A stretch of DNA of 42,573 nt from Bacteroidaceae bacterium (lineage in GTDB: Bacteria > Bacteroidota > Bacteroidia > Bacteroidales > Bacteroidaceae), in contig JAFUFK010000015.1 of the NCBI GenBank assembly GCA_017469925.1, positions 1 through 42,573 of the forward strand, given 5' to 3'. The position numbers and the translations under genes were made by a program. Of this stretch, positions 7,180-15,856 are shown piece after piece. Below the pieces are notes generated by a model. That model saw only the letters and a list, made by a program, of their open reading frames with translations, was not told where the DNA came from and made no database searches. Positions within the stretch are counted from its first letter, which is position 1. Each line of letters opens with the position of its first letter.

Positions 7180-8055
7180 TTAACCCCGCCCGATACTGTG
7201 GCGATACTGGCCGGGGGTCATCCCCGTCTCGCGCTTGAAGAATTTCGTCAGCGAGGCAGGGCACGGGAAGTACAGCCGTTCCGAGATTTGGGCCGCCGTC
7301 TCGTCGCTGTAGGCAAGCCACACCTTCACCTCCTTCACGGCCGTTTGGTTGATCCACTGCATGACGGTGCGCCCGCTGCTTTGCTTGACGAACGTGCTCA
7401 GGTAGTGGGGGGCCATGCACAGGCGGTCGGCATAGAAGGGGATGTTGCGCTCCCGGCCCGCGTACTGGCTGACGAGCGACACGAACCGGCGCAGCACATC
7501 GTCGCGACGGTTGACGACGGGCTTGGCCGACTGGGGGGCGTGCTTCCGGTTGGCATAGAGCAGGAGCGAACGGGTCAGCAGCCGCACGTTATCGACGGGG
7601 AAGGGCTTCTGGTGTACCAGTTGCCACATCAGGTCGAAGTGTTGGCTCACCACCCTCTGCGAATCCTCGTCGAGGCGCAGGCGGATGAAGCTCGCCTGGC
7701 CGTTGCTGCGCACCCTCTCGTCCTCCAGTTGTTCGGGTTCGTAGCGGAAGGCGTCGAACTGGAAGTCGGGCGAGTGCCACTTCTTCTCGACCAGCGTGTC
7801 GGCATAGAAGACCACCAGGTCGCCCTCCTCGAAGACGTAATCGACCAGGTTGAACGAGTAACTGGCCCTGCCCTTCCGCACCCAGACGACGCGATTCTCC
7901 TGCATGCGGTAGGGTTGCGACGAGAAGAGGAACTCGCGGTTGCGGATGTCGAACAGGCGCAGCATCCAGAAGTCCTCGTGCAGGAACATCTGTCCGTTCC
8001 GGCGCCAGTCTTCGGTGTGGGCATAGAGCTCCAGAGAGATGGTATCGACTAACAT
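7180..8055 (-). CDS. AraC family transcriptional regulator
   Basis: A 291-residue protein with a C-terminal AraC-type double HTH: RNIPFYADRLCMAPHYLSTF, the segment ending in VMQWINQTAVKE, then AAQISERLYFPCPASLTKFF and the family signature GMTPGQYR. The N-terminal 180 residues form a putative sensor domain without a clear assignment (VWVRKGRASYSFNLVDYVFE and GDLVVFYADTL look cupin-like). It is divergent from the FadL-type outer-membrane gene with a 123-bp shared control region, so that gene is a plausible target; this is inference. It is not a close paralogue of the AraC protein downstream despite equal length. A TAACTTTG box ends 8 nt before the ATG; Met 23 is an alternative start. Confidence 0.9.
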   Translation of the reverse strand: MLVDTISLELYAHTEDWRRNGQMFLHEDFWMLRLFDIRNREFLFSSQPYRMQENRVVWVRKGRASYSFNLVDYVFEEGDLVVFYADTLVEKKWHSPDFQFDAFRYEPEQLEDERVRSNGQASFIRLRLDEDSQRVVSQHFDLMWQLVHQKPFPVDNVRLLTRSLLLYANRKHAPQSAKPVVNRRDDVLRRFVSLVSQYAGRERNIPFYADRLCMAPHYLSTFVKQSSGRTVMQWINQTAVKEVKVWLAYSDETAAQISERLYFPCPASLTKFFKRETGMTPGQYRHSIGRG

Positions 8056-8063
8056 AACAAGGG

Positions 8064-8071
8064 CAAAGTTA
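8064..8071 (-). promoter_or_regulatory. -7 promoter element of the second AraC gene
   Basis: TAACTTTG on the minus strand, 8 nt from the ATG at 8055, again implying a very short leader. Confidence 0.6.
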
Positions 8072-8136
8072 GCAATTTCTTACAATATGGCAATAAAATA
8101 AACCGAAATGTTAACGCCCTTACCCTAAAAATCGAC

Positions 8137-8144
8137 TAATTTTG
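8137..8144 (+). promoter_or_regulatory. -7 promoter element of the FadL-type gene
   Basis: TAATTTTG followed by CA matches TAnnTTTG, with a leader of about 34 nt to the ATG at 8179. Confidence 0.65.
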
Positions 8145-8178
8145 CAACCAATTTAATAACACTTAATACCTTTTTGTT

Positions 8179-9504
8179 ATGAAAAGAAGATTCCTCATCC
8201 TCGCACTTTCCCAACTCCTCGTTCTCTCGCTCCACGCCGGTGGACTGATGACCAACACCAACTACCACATCGCCTTCGACCGCATGATGGCCCGCGGCGC
8301 CTCGTTCGACGTCGATGCCATCTACAGCAACCCGGCCGGCCTGGCCTGGGGCCACGAGGGCTGGCAACTCAGTTTCAACGTACAGAAGCCCTTCCAGTAC
8401 CGTAACATCGAGGCTTCGCTCGAGCAGCCCTACGCCTCGCTGATAGGTTTCGAGCAGCATAAGTTCAAGGGCAAGGCCTCGGCCAATCCCTTCGTGCCCG
8501 CCCTCTTCGGCTCCTACAAGCACGACCGCTGGGCCATCGGGCTCATGGCCGGCATCGTCGGCAGCGGTGGCAAGGTGAAGTACGACGAGGGCGTGCCCAT
8601 GTTCGTCGTGCCCGTAGCCGGCATGATGGCAAAGAACGGACTGATGCCCGGCAGCTACACGACAGACGCCTTCATGGAGGGCAAGCAGTACATCTATGGC
8701 ATCCAGGCCAACTTCTCCTACCGCTTCAACGACCACTGGGCAGCCGCCGTCGGCCTGCGCGGCAACATCTACAGCGGCTTCAACCGCGGACACGTAGTGG
8801 CCACGATGCCCACGCCGCTTGGGACGGCCGAGTTGTTGAACATGCAAATCGACGTTGACCAGAAAGGCTTTGGCATCTGCCCCATACTTAGCCTCGACTA
8901 TCGGCTCGACCGCCTCGTCGTCACCGGTCGCTACGAGTTCCGTTCGAAGCTCAACATTCCTAACGACACGAAGACCCTCAGCGTCACCCCGCCCGCCGTC
9001 GCCGCCGCTGTTGGTCCGATGGCCGCTGCTTACCAAGATGGGGTCAAGACGCGCTACGACATGCCGGGCCTGCTCTCCCTGGCCATCGGCTATGAGTTCA
9101 TCCCCGAGAAGTTCCGCGGCACGCTCGAGTACCACTGGTTCGACGACAAACGGGCCAAGATGTCGGGCGACCGTCAGGACCAGTTGAGCCACGGCACCCA
9201 GGAAATCCTCGTCGGCCTGGAGTACGACGTCAACAAGGTGCTGACCGTCAGCGCCGGTGCCCAGCGCACCGACTACGGACTCGAGGACCAGTACCAGACC
9301 AACACCTCCTTCGCCTGCGACAGTTACTCCGTAGGCTTCGGCGTAGGCATCAACTGCACCAGCCAACTGCGCATCAATGCCGGCTACTTCTGCTCCATCT
9401 ACAGCGACTACAAGCGCCAGACCGAGTACTCGGGCATCCCCGTCGGCGAGACCTACTCGCGCACCAACCACGTCTTCGGCATCGGTATCGACTATAAGTT
9501 CTAA
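8179..9504 (+). CDS. Outer-membrane protein of the OmpP1/FadL family
   Basis: A 441-residue beta-barrel protein with an N-terminal signal (MKRRFLILALSQLLVLSLHA). Shortly after it come an AFDRMMARGAS segment and the family hallmark IYSNPAGLAW (compare YSNPAALA in FadL). The rest alternates aromatic and polar residues as in barrel strands, and the final strand ends in Phe (IGIDYKF), the usual outer-membrane assembly signal. FadL proteins pass hydrophobic molecules such as fatty acids through the outer membrane by a lateral opening; the substrate here is unknown. The gene has its own promoter and a strong terminator, so it is monocistronic, and is divergent from an AraC regulator. Confidence 0.88.
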   Translation: MKRRFLILALSQLLVLSLHAGGLMTNTNYHIAFDRMMARGASFDVDAIYSNPAGLAWGHEGWQLSFNVQKPFQYRNIEASLEQPYASLIGFEQHKFKGKASANPFVPALFGSYKHDRWAIGLMAGIVGSGGKVKYDEGVPMFVVPVAGMMAKNGLMPGSYTTDAFMEGKQYIYGIQANFSYRFNDHWAAAVGLRGNIYSGFNRGHVVATMPTPLGTAELLNMQIDVDQKGFGICPILSLDYRLDRLVVTGRYEFRSKLNIPNDTKTLSVTPPAVAAAVGPMAAAYQDGVKTRYDMPGLLSLAIGYEFIPEKFRGTLEYHWFDDKRAKMSGDRQDQLSHGTQEILVGLEYDVNKVLTVSAGAQRTDYGLEDQYQTNTSFACDSYSVGFGVGINCTSQLRINAGYFCSIYSDYKRQTEYSGIPVGETYSRTNHVFGIGIDYKF

Positions 9505-9534
9505 GTCACAGCGTTCGGTCTAAAGAAACGTAAC

Positions 9535-9567
9535 GCCCTGTTTATCAACGATAAACGGGGCTTTTTT
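9535..9567 (+). terminator. Intrinsic terminator after the FadL-type gene
   Basis: GCCCTGTTTATC (9535-9546) pairs with GATAAACGGGGC (9550-9561) with one wobble pair around a 3-nt loop, followed by six T. Confidence 0.92.
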
Positions 9568-9594
9568 GTCATGCCTCAGAAGGGGTCGCCGGAA

Positions 9595-9674
9595 GTTATG
9601 TTAACCTACGCCCCCAGATTATGTTAACCTGTGGCCGAAAGTTAACATTATCTTGGCCGATAGGTTAACATAAC
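9595..9674. repeat. Nested dyad array of four GTTAAC sites
   Basis: GTTAAC occurs at 9600, 9623, 9641 and 9664, placed symmetrically about one centre. The outer arms GTTATGTTAACCT (9595-9607) and AGGTTAACATAAC (9662-9674) are perfect inverted repeats. The inner arms at 9616-9628 and 9641-9653 pair with one mismatch, and the two internal spacers are both 8 nt. Read linearly, the units follow a 22-23 bp period. It could form a long cruciform or hairpin, or bind a dimeric regulator at several sites. Confidence 0.85.
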
Positions 9675-9683
9675 ATAAATCGT

Positions 9684-9830
9684 GAAGTTACTGCCACTCG
9701 ACATAAAAAGGAATAAATTTCTTTGTTCTGCCCTCGTTTTTACGTAACATTGGCTTCGCCGAAATTACTTTCACTCGGCATAAAAAGAAATAAATCTCTT
9801 TGTTCTGCCCTCGTTTTTCCGTAACTTTGC
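9684..9830 (+). repeat. 77-bp tandem duplication carrying a promoter
   Basis: About 70 bp starting at 9684 is repeated at 9761 with an exact offset of 77 bp. Both copies contain ATAAAAAG and, further on, CTTTGTTCTGCCCTCGTTTT. The second copy ends in an intact -7 box TAACTTTG; the first has TAACATTG at the same place, so its promoter seems to have decayed. Confidence 0.88.
9822..9829 (+). promoter_or_regulatory. -7 promoter element of the DUF3298 lipoprotein gene
   Basis: TAACTTTG followed by CC, 30 nt before the ATG at 9860, inside the second copy of the 77-bp duplication. Confidence 0.65.
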
Positions 9831-9859
9831 CCCGAAGAAATACTATATTCCTTAATATT

Positions 9860-10654
9860 ATGAATACGAAAACGCTGCTGACGGGGGTGGCCACGATGGT
9901 GGCAGTGGCCCTGTGCATGGCCCTAACGGGTTGCGAGAAGGAGAACGATAACGTACTGAAAACCAATACACTGAACGTCAAAAAGACAGAAGGGAAGAAC
10001 ACGGCGGAGATAAAGGTGGACTTCCCCCTGGCTGCCAACCCCTGGCTGCAGACCGCCATCACGGAGTACATCAGCGAGACACTGGGCGGAACCTACGAGG
10101 GCGAAATGGACGATGCGGAAGCCCTGGCCAATCATTATGCCCAAGACTACCTGCGCCAGATGGCAGAAGTGCGCAGCGAGGTGGAGGGCGATGAGATGGA
10201 ATACAGCCACGAGGCACGGATTACGAAAATCTACGAAACGGAGCGGCTGGTAACCTACTCGACCGCGACCTATGCCTTCTACGGCGGTGCCCACGGGTCG
10301 AGCACGGGCACGGGCATGACCTTCCGCAAGAGCGACGGCCGTCGCGTGGGCATGAACCTGCTCAACGACAAGGTCGGCGACGAGGAGTGGATGGATATGG
10401 TCAGGGGCGCACTGAAGAATTACTTCGAGGTGAAGACCGACGACGAACTGCACGACTGCCTGCAACTCGACCCCGACTACTTCCCCTACATCCCCATGCC
10501 CGAGTCCGAACCCTGGTTCAGCGAGGAAGGCATGGTGTTCTCGTATCAGCAGTACGAGATAGCCTGCTACGCCGCAGGTATGCCCGCCTTCGTCGTTCCC
10601 TACGAAAAGTTGCATAAATACCTGAACGTCACGGGGCGGCGACTGGTGGAATAA
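9860..10654 (+). CDS. RsiV/DUF3298-type lipoprotein
   Basis: This 264-residue protein starts at MNTKTLL, which gives a lipoprotein signal ending in LTGC (lipobox); the open frame reaches further upstream across the promoter. The body resembles the DUF4163/DUF3298 (RsiV-type) proteins: an N-terminal part with VDFPLAANPWLQTAITEYIS, then LVTYSTATYAFYGGAHGSS with the characteristic GGAHG, and a C-terminal FSYQQYEIACYAAGMPAFVV matching the DUF3298 ending (f.p.YeIapya.G.p...ip). In Bacillus RsiV is a lysozyme-binding anti-sigma factor, but this protein is a plain lipoprotein without a cytoplasmic segment, so that role should not be transferred. It appears to be a single-gene unit. Confidence 0.82.
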   Translation: MNTKTLLTGVATMVAVALCMALTGCEKENDNVLKTNTLNVKKTEGKNTAEIKVDFPLAANPWLQTAITEYISETLGGTYEGEMDDAEALANHYAQDYLRQMAEVRSEVEGDEMEYSHEARITKIYETERLVTYSTATYAFYGGAHGSSTGTGMTFRKSDGRRVGMNLLNDKVGDEEWMDMVRGALKNYFEVKTDDELHDCLQLDPDYFPYIPMPESEPWFSEEGMVFSYQQYEIACYAAGMPAFVVPYEKLHKYLNVTGRRLVE

Positions 10655-10700
10655 TGCAGTTTACCCTGTTTGGGGTATTGCACACGAGTGGATAAGGCCG

Positions 10701-10708
10701 TAACTTTG
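10701..10708 (+). promoter_or_regulatory. -7 promoter element of cysK
   Basis: TAACTTTG followed by CA, with a leader of about 40 nt to the ATG at 10749. A TTG about 20 bp upstream (in TATTGCAC) may serve as the -33 element. Confidence 0.65.
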
Positions 10709-10748
10709 CAGTCGAAATCATTCACAAACAAACGAAAAAAGCAAAGTT

Positions 10749-11690
10749 ATGATTTACAAGAATTTGACAGAACTGGTAGGCAACACCCCTCTGGTGGAGT
10801 TGCAGCGACTGGCCGAGGCCAAGGGTGCGCAGGCACAGGTGGTGGCCAAGGTGGAGTACTTCAACCCGGGCGGTAGCGTGAAGGACCGCATTGCCCTGAA
10901 CATGATAGAGGACGCCGAACGTCGCGGACTGCTGAAGCCCGGCAGCGTCATCATCGAACCGACGAGCGGAAACACGGGCGTCGGACTGGCCTGGATTAGC
11001 CGTGTGAAGGGCTACGAGGCCATCATCGTCATGCCCGAGACCATGAGCAAGGAGCGCCAGAACCTCTTGCGCGCTGCCGGAGCCCGTCTGGTGCTGACCG
11101 ACGGCACGAAGGGCATGAAGGGTGCCATCGAAGAGGCTAACCGACTGCGCGAAGAGACGCCCGGAGCCGTCATCTTGCAGCAGTTCCAGAACCCCGCCAA
11201 TCCCGAAATCCATCAGCTCCGCACGGGTGAGGAAATCTGGCGCGACACGGACGGCCAGGTCGATATCTTCGTGGCCGGCGTAGGCACGGGCGGAACCGTG
11301 ACAGGCGTGGGCCGCACCCTGAAAAAGTACAACCCCGACGTAAGAATTGTAGCCGTAGAACCCCAGAGCAGTCCCGTGCTAAGCGGCGGCAAGCCCGGTC
11401 CGCACAAGATTCAGGGCATCGGTGCCGGATTTGTGCCCGACACGTATGGCAGTGAAGTGATTGACGAAATAATCACCGTCAGCGACGACGATGCCATCCG
11501 CACGGGTCGCGAACTGAGTCTCCAGGAAGGTCTGTTGGTAGGTATCTCGAGTGGGGCAGCCACGTTTGCCGCCTTGCAGTTGGCCCAGCGCCCCGAGAAC
11601 AAGGGTAAGCGCATCGTAGTCCTGCTGCCCGACACGGGCGAGCGCTACCTCTCCACCCTGCTCTATGCCTTTGAGGATTATCCTCTGTAG
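10749..11690 (+). CDS. cysK: Cysteine synthase A (O-acetylserine sulfhydrylase)
   Basis: A 313-residue PLP enzyme that makes L-cysteine from O-acetylserine and sulfide in the cytosol. The PLP lysine is Lys45 in [13 protein letters not shown], the substrate loop is [13 protein letters not shown], and the phosphate-binding glycine loop is [12 protein letters not shown]. The motif [16 protein letters not shown] and the closing [13 protein letters not shown] are typical of CysK. No cysE is next to it, and it has its own promoter. It converges with the LuxR-type gene, leaving 19 bp between the stops. Confidence 0.96.
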   Translation: MIYKNLTELVGNTPLVELQRLAEAKGAQAQVVAKVEYFNPGGSVKDRIALNMIEDAERRGLLKPGSVIIEPTSGNTGVGLAWISRVKGYEAIIVMPETMSKERQNLLRAAGARLVLTDGTKGMKGAIEEANRLREETPGAVILQQFQNPANPEIHQLRTGEEIWRDTDGQVDIFVAGVGTGGTVTGVGRTLKKYNPDVRIVAVEPQSSPVLSGGKPGPHKIQGIGAGFVPDTYGSEVIDEIITVSDDDAIRTGRELSLQEGLLVGISSGAATFAALQLAQRPENKGKRIVVLLPDTGERYLSTLLYAFEDYPL

Positions 11691-11709
11691 CGCCCTACCA
11701 CACTCTATA

Positions 11710-12357
11710 CTAAATATAGTATTCCAAGGGGTCAACGATACCTGCCCGCAAGGCATATCGTATGGCCTCTTGGGCGTTATTTACCCCAAGTTTGCGGAAG
11801 ATATTCTTGCGGTGGGTCATGACGGTGTGGACCGATAGGAAACGCTCGGCAGCAATGTCTTTCGACTTCTTTCCCAAGGCCAACAGGCGAAGGATGTCCT
11901 TCTCGGTCTTCGTCAGCGGCGAGCGGTCGGCGTCGTGCTGTTCGGGTGTGTTGATAAGGCTCTGGGCATCGGTGCAGATGTACTGTCGGCCCTTTGCCAC
12001 CGTCTGCAAGGCCTCTACGATTTCGCACAGGGGAGAGTCCTTCAGGACTACGCTGAACTGACTGTTGCCCAATAGCATGCGACGCAGAAAGTCGCGACTC
12101 AACTGCTCGCTGAATAAGAGAAAATGCACCCCCGGATGGCGCAGGTGGAGGAGCAGGAGTTCCTCCTCCGAGGTGTTCAGTTCCGAATAGTCGAGCACGA
12201 CGACGACCCCGTCACTCTGGCGATTCAGTTCCTCCTTGATGTTGCTAATGCCCAACGCCTTACGGATGTCGGTGAATCCCAGTTCCTCGGCCATGCGACG
12301 TAGGGCAAAACGGGTGATGTCCTGCGGGTCGGACAACAAAAATAGGGGCTGTCCCAT
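11710..12357 (-). CDS. Response-regulator-like protein with LuxR-type HTH
   Basis: A 215-residue protein with a receiver-like N-terminal domain and a C-terminal LuxR/NarL helix-turn-helix. Asp10, Asp56 (VVVLDYS) and Lys106 (VLKDS) sit where an acidic pocket residue, the phosphoacceptor and the conserved lysine are expected, but the usual acidic pair is reduced (SDPQD), so phosphorylation is uncertain. The HTH from about residue 145 reads LTKTEKDILRLLALGKKSKD, then LSVHTVMTHRKNIFRKLGV, a clean NarL-type match. No histidine kinase is nearby. It follows the antiporter gene by 29 bp and is probably the last gene of the nadA / antiporter operon, so it may sense ion or redox stress; that is inference. 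Confidence 0.88.
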   Translation of the reverse strand: MGQPLFLLSDPQDITRFALRRMAEELGFTDIRKALGISNIKEELNRQSDGVVVVLDYSELNTSEEELLLLHLRHPGVHFLLFSEQLSRDFLRRMLLGNSQFSVVLKDSPLCEIVEALQTVAKGRQYICTDAQSLINTPEQHDADRSPLTKTEKDILRLLALGKKSKDIAAERFLSVHTVMTHRKNIFRKLGVNNAQEAIRYALRAGIVDPLEYYI

Positions 12358-12386
12358 TGTCTTTTTACCTAATACCTTTACTACTA

Positions 12387-14624
12387 CTACTTTATCAAAA
12401 TCTTTTTCAGTTCCGACAGTTTGTCGCTGCTGCCGGCCAGCCAGATGATGTCGCCCTGCGTAATCTTGTGGTCGGCATTCGACACGCGCATGTTACCCTT
12501 GCGGTCCTCGAATCCCACCACCATGCAGCCGTAGCGGTCGCGAATGCCGCTGTCCTTCAGCAATATGCCCTCGAGCGACGTACCCTCGCCGACCACGATG
12601 CGTTGCAGTTCCATGGGGTTGCCGTCCTCGCCCTGTTGCTGGGTCACCTCGCTACGGAGTCGTTGCGAGAAGTTCTCGATACTCTCGTCGTCGCCCACTA
12701 CCTCTATGATGTCGTGCGGAAAGAGCATAGCCCCGCCACCAGGCACGTTCAGCCGATGATGGTCGCGCACGATAGCCGCCACATGTACTCCACTGCGACC
12801 CAATCGCAGTTGGGACAGCGTCTTTCCACCCCACATGCTGCCCTCGGGCAGGGTAAGCCGGGCGATGTGGAGGTCGCGACCCTTCAGTTCTCGGGCGTAG
12901 GCCGGACCGTTTTGCAGGCGGGCCTCCTCGCGCCGCGTAAGGTTTTCCATGAAGGTGCGTTCCATCTGCATGCTCCAACGCTTCACCAACTGACTGCGCA
13001 CTATCAGCAGTGTCAGGCCGAAGGCCACCAATACGTGCAGGTACCAAGGATAGGGCGACAGGAAGTCGATGACATAATAGATAAACCCGACGGCCAATAG
13101 GAAGCGGAGAAATACGGTCAGGTGATAGATGGCCGCATACATGCCTCCACGCTTACGCAGATACTTGGCCTCGCGCGAGTTGTTGGCCTTCATGACGATA
13201 GGCCGCAGGAGCATCGACAGCAACAGGATGACCAGCACGCCGCACACGGCATTGCCCACCCAATGGCCAAACAATTTCCGACACATGAGCAGCAACGACA
13301 CGAAGAGTAACGAAATGACCGCCACGCTGAGCACACCGTAGATAAGCGTCTGGAGGAACAGACGACGCAGGAAGGTGGAAAGCGGATTACTGATCTGAGC
13401 AACACGCCTTCTGCGATTTTCGCCCTGCTTCAGTGCACTGCCGTCACTGCTCTCCACCATCCACTTGCCACAGACGAAGTTAGCCAGCTTTATCATGTAG
13501 GGCGTCAGGAAGGTAGTAATAATGCTGACGGCCACTACGATGGGCATAAGCATACCGTCGGTCACGCCCAGCGATTCGCCAAGGGCGGCGATGATGAAGG
13601 CAAACTCACCAATCTGCGCCATCGAGAATCCGCTCATCATGGCATCCCTGCGCGACGAACCCGACAGCAGATAGCCCATCGTGCCGAATATGGCCTGACC
13701 AAGCAGGATGGCACCCACCAGGACGACGATGGGCAACCAATGTATCACCAAATCGCTGGGCGACACCATCATGCCGACCGATACGAAGAAGATGGCACCA
13801 AAGAGGTCTTTTATCGATGAAATGGCCGAATCTATGCGTTCGGCCTCCACCGTTTCGGCCAGAATACTGCCCATTATGAAGGCTCCGAGTGCCGTACTGT
13901 AGCCCACCGAGTCGGCTACGACAACCATCAGAAAACACAGTCCGATGGAGACGATGACAAGTGTCTCCTTATTAATAAACGAGCGATTGCGATGGAGGAA
14001 AGTCGGCACGGCCCACATGCCCACGACGAACCACAAGAGCAGGAAGAAGCCCAACTTCAGTAGGCTTAGTATCAATTCCATGCCCTGTAACTTGTTGCTC
14101 ACCGCTACGGCCGAGAGCAGAACCATGACGACGATGCCCAGGATGTCCTCCAGAATGAGTACCGACATCACCTTGCCGGCAAAGCGGCGTGCCATCAGAC
14201 CCATGTCCTCGAAGGCCTTATAGATAATCGTCGTACTCGACATGGCCAGCATGCCACCGATGAACATGCAGTTGATGGTCGTCCACCCCATCAGATAGCC
14301 CACGCCACAGCCGATGCCCCACATCGACGTCATGATGAAGCAGGCCGCAATGATGGGCGAAGCGCCTCCCTTCAGAATCTTCTTGAACGAGAACTCCAGA
14401 CCCAGCGAAAACATCAGGAAAATTACACCAATCTGGCTCCATACCTCTATGCTTTCGCTCTCCTCAATGCTCGGCGTATAGGGCATGTGAGGCCCAGCCA
14501 GGAAGCCAGCCAGGATGTAACCCAAGACCAACGGCTGCCTGAGGCGCTTGAAGACGATGGTCGTCAGCCCGGCCACTATCAGTATGAGCGCCAGGTCGCT
14601 GATGAGTTGGGGAAGTTCGGACAC
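12387..14624 (-). CDS. CPA2-family cation:proton antiporter with C-terminal TrkA-C domains
   Basis: A 745-residue membrane protein. The first 390 residues form a CPA2 (KefB/KefC/GerN-type) Na+/H+ exchanger domain with about a dozen helices; typical motifs are PLVLGYILAGFLAGPH, VIFLMFSLGLEFSF and GYSTALGAFIMGSILAE. A second membrane segment follows at about residues 420-535, then a soluble tail with two RCK-C/TrkA-C-like domains: DLHIARLTLPEGSMWGGK to HDIIEVVGDDESI, and IVVGEGTSLEGILLKDSGIR to GDIIWLAGSSDKL. These domains usually gate transport in response to ligands. The ATG lies 16 bp after the nadA stop, and a LuxR-type gene follows by 29 bp. The transported ion (K+ or Na+) cannot be decided from the sequence. 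Confidence 0.92.
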   Translation of the reverse strand: MSELPQLISDLALILIVAGLTTIVFKRLRQPLVLGYILAGFLAGPHMPYTPSIEESESIEVWSQIGVIFLMFSLGLEFSFKKILKGGASPIIAACFIMTSMWGIGCGVGYLMGWTTINCMFIGGMLAMSSTTIIYKAFEDMGLMARRFAGKVMSVLILEDILGIVVMVLLSAVAVSNKLQGMELILSLLKLGFFLLLWFVVGMWAVPTFLHRNRSFINKETLVIVSIGLCFLMVVVADSVGYSTALGAFIMGSILAETVEAERIDSAISSIKDLFGAIFFVSVGMMVSPSDLVIHWLPIVVLVGAILLGQAIFGTMGYLLSGSSRRDAMMSGFSMAQIGEFAFIIAALGESLGVTDGMLMPIVVAVSIITTFLTPYMIKLANFVCGKWMVESSDGSALKQGENRRRRVAQISNPLSTFLRRLFLQTLIYGVLSVAVISLLFVSLLLMCRKLFGHWVGNAVCGVLVILLLSMLLRPIVMKANNSREAKYLRKRGGMYAAIYHLTVFLRFLLAVGFIYYVIDFLSPYPWYLHVLVAFGLTLLIVRSQLVKRWSMQMERTFMENLTRREEARLQNGPAYARELKGRDLHIARLTLPEGSMWGGKTLSQLRLGRSGVHVAAIVRDHHRLNVPGGGAMLFPHDIIEVVGDDESIENFSQRLRSEVTQQQGEDGNPMELQRIVVGEGTSLEGILLKDSGIRDRYGCMVVGFEDRKGNMRVSNADHKITQGDIIWLAGSSDKLSELKKILIK

Positions 14625-14640
14625 GTCAGAAAATTAATAG

Positions 14641-15651
14641 TTACAGTCCAAGTTTTGCCGAAATCTCCAGCATGCGATTGATGGGTCGCACGGCCTTCTC
14701 AGCTACCTCCGGGTCAACTTCTACCGTTGGCCATTCGTACTTCAGGCAATTGTAGAGCTTCTCCATCGTGACCATTTTCATGTAGTTACACTCGTTGCAG
14801 GCACACGTCGAGTCGTTAGGCGGAGCGGGGATGAAGGTCTTCTCCGGACAGCGCTTCTGCATTTCGTGCAGGATACCGCTCTCCGTGGCTACGATAAACT
14901 TCGTGGCCTCGTCCTGGACGGCGAATTTCAGCAGGGCAGCCGTACTGCCTACCTTATCGGCCACACGCACGATGGGACCCTTACACTCCGGATGCACCAG
15001 TATCTTTGCATCGGGATGCTCAGCCTTCAAGGCCAGAATCTTCTCCAGCGAGAATTTCTCGTGGACGTGGCAAGCACCATTCCAAAGCAACATCTCCCGA
15101 CCCGTAATTGAGTTGATGTATCCACCCAGGTTCTGGTCGGGAGCAAAGATTATCTTCTCGTCCTGCGGGAACGACTCCACAATCTGACGCGCATTGCCCG
15201 AGGTCACCACCACATCCGTGACGGCCTTCGTGGCGGCAGTCGTATTGACGTAACTGATTACCGTATGGTCGGGATGAGCCTTTACGAAAGCTTCGAACTC
15301 CTCAGCCTTACAACTCTCGGCCAGCGAACAGGTGGCACCCAGGTCGGGCACCAAAACCAACTTGTCGGGACACAGTATCTTGTTGGTCTCGCCCATAAAG
15401 TGCACGCCACACATGACGATAATCCGTGCGTCGGTCCGTGCCGCCTGCTGAGCCAGTGCCAACGAGTCGCCTACGAAGTCGGCCAGGTCCTGAATCGCGC
15501 CATCCACGTAGTAGTGGGCCATAATTACGGCATTCTTCTCCCGAGCCATCCGGCGAATCTCGGCCCTGAGGTCGGTACCTTCGGGAATGAGTTCGTCGGC
15601 ATAACCCTTTGCCATCCACTTTTTCTTCGGTTTCGTCTGAGTTTTCATCAT
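14641..15651 (-). CDS. nadA: Quinolinate synthase A
   Basis: A 336-residue NadA, the [4Fe-4S] enzyme that condenses iminoaspartate with dihydroxyacetone phosphate to quinolinate for de novo NAD synthesis. Cluster ligands are expected at Cys81 (CGVHFMGETNKI), Cys194 (WNGACHVHEKF) and Cys288 in the CACNECNYMKM motif. Other signatures are AHYYVDGAIQDLADFVGDS near residue 45-63 and the GSTAAL loop. nadB and nadC are not in the window. It seems to head an operon with the antiporter and the LuxR-type regulator. Two TAnnTTTG boxes lie about 200 bp upstream, so the message has an unusually long leader. Confidence 0.96.
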   Translation of the reverse strand: MMKTQTKPKKKWMAKGYADELIPEGTDLRAEIRRMAREKNAVIMAHYYVDGAIQDLADFVGDSLALAQQAARTDARIIVMCGVHFMGETNKILCPDKLVLVPDLGATCSLAESCKAEEFEAFVKAHPDHTVISYVNTTAATKAVTDVVVTSGNARQIVESFPQDEKIIFAPDQNLGGYINSITGREMLLWNGACHVHEKFSLEKILALKAEHPDAKILVHPECKGPIVRVADKVGSTAALLKFAVQDEATKFIVATESGILHEMQKRCPEKTFIPAPPNDSTCACNECNYMKMVTMEKLYNCLKYEWPTVEVDPEVAEKAVRPINRMLEISAKLGL

Positions 15652-15764
15652 TTTATTATCATTTACGTTTTTATATTTTTTATTAAAAGAATTTCTAATG
15701 ATGATGATGATAGCCTGTCGATTTGGTGAATAAATTTTTAGCCAGAAATTTGCTCATAAAGTTA

Positions 15765-15839
15765 TTATCTCGGGGTCACTGAGTTATGAATTAGATATTT
15801 ACAATCTCCACGGCTTACTATCTTTTTCTGTATGAGCAT
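15765..15839 (-). CDS. Possible 24-residue leader peptide upstream of nadA
   Basis: An ATG lies 17 nt after a TAACTTTG promoter box on the minus strand and opens a frame of 24 codons ending in a double TAA. The peptide starts MLIQKKIVSRGDCK and ends HNSVTPR, and is basic. It matches nothing I recognise. Its position, as the first ATG in the long nadA leader about 110 bp before nadA, is the only support; it may be a chance ORF. Confidence 0.3.
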   Translation of the reverse strand: MLIQKKIVSRGDCKYLIHNSVTPR

Positions 15840-15856
15840 GGTATCGCTCTCTTTCG

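Noticed and set aside
11704-11722. Terminator between cysK and the LuxR-type gene (ATACTA/TAGTAT)
   Set aside because: Only a 6-bp AT stem that overlaps the LuxR-type stop codon, with no T-run in either direction.
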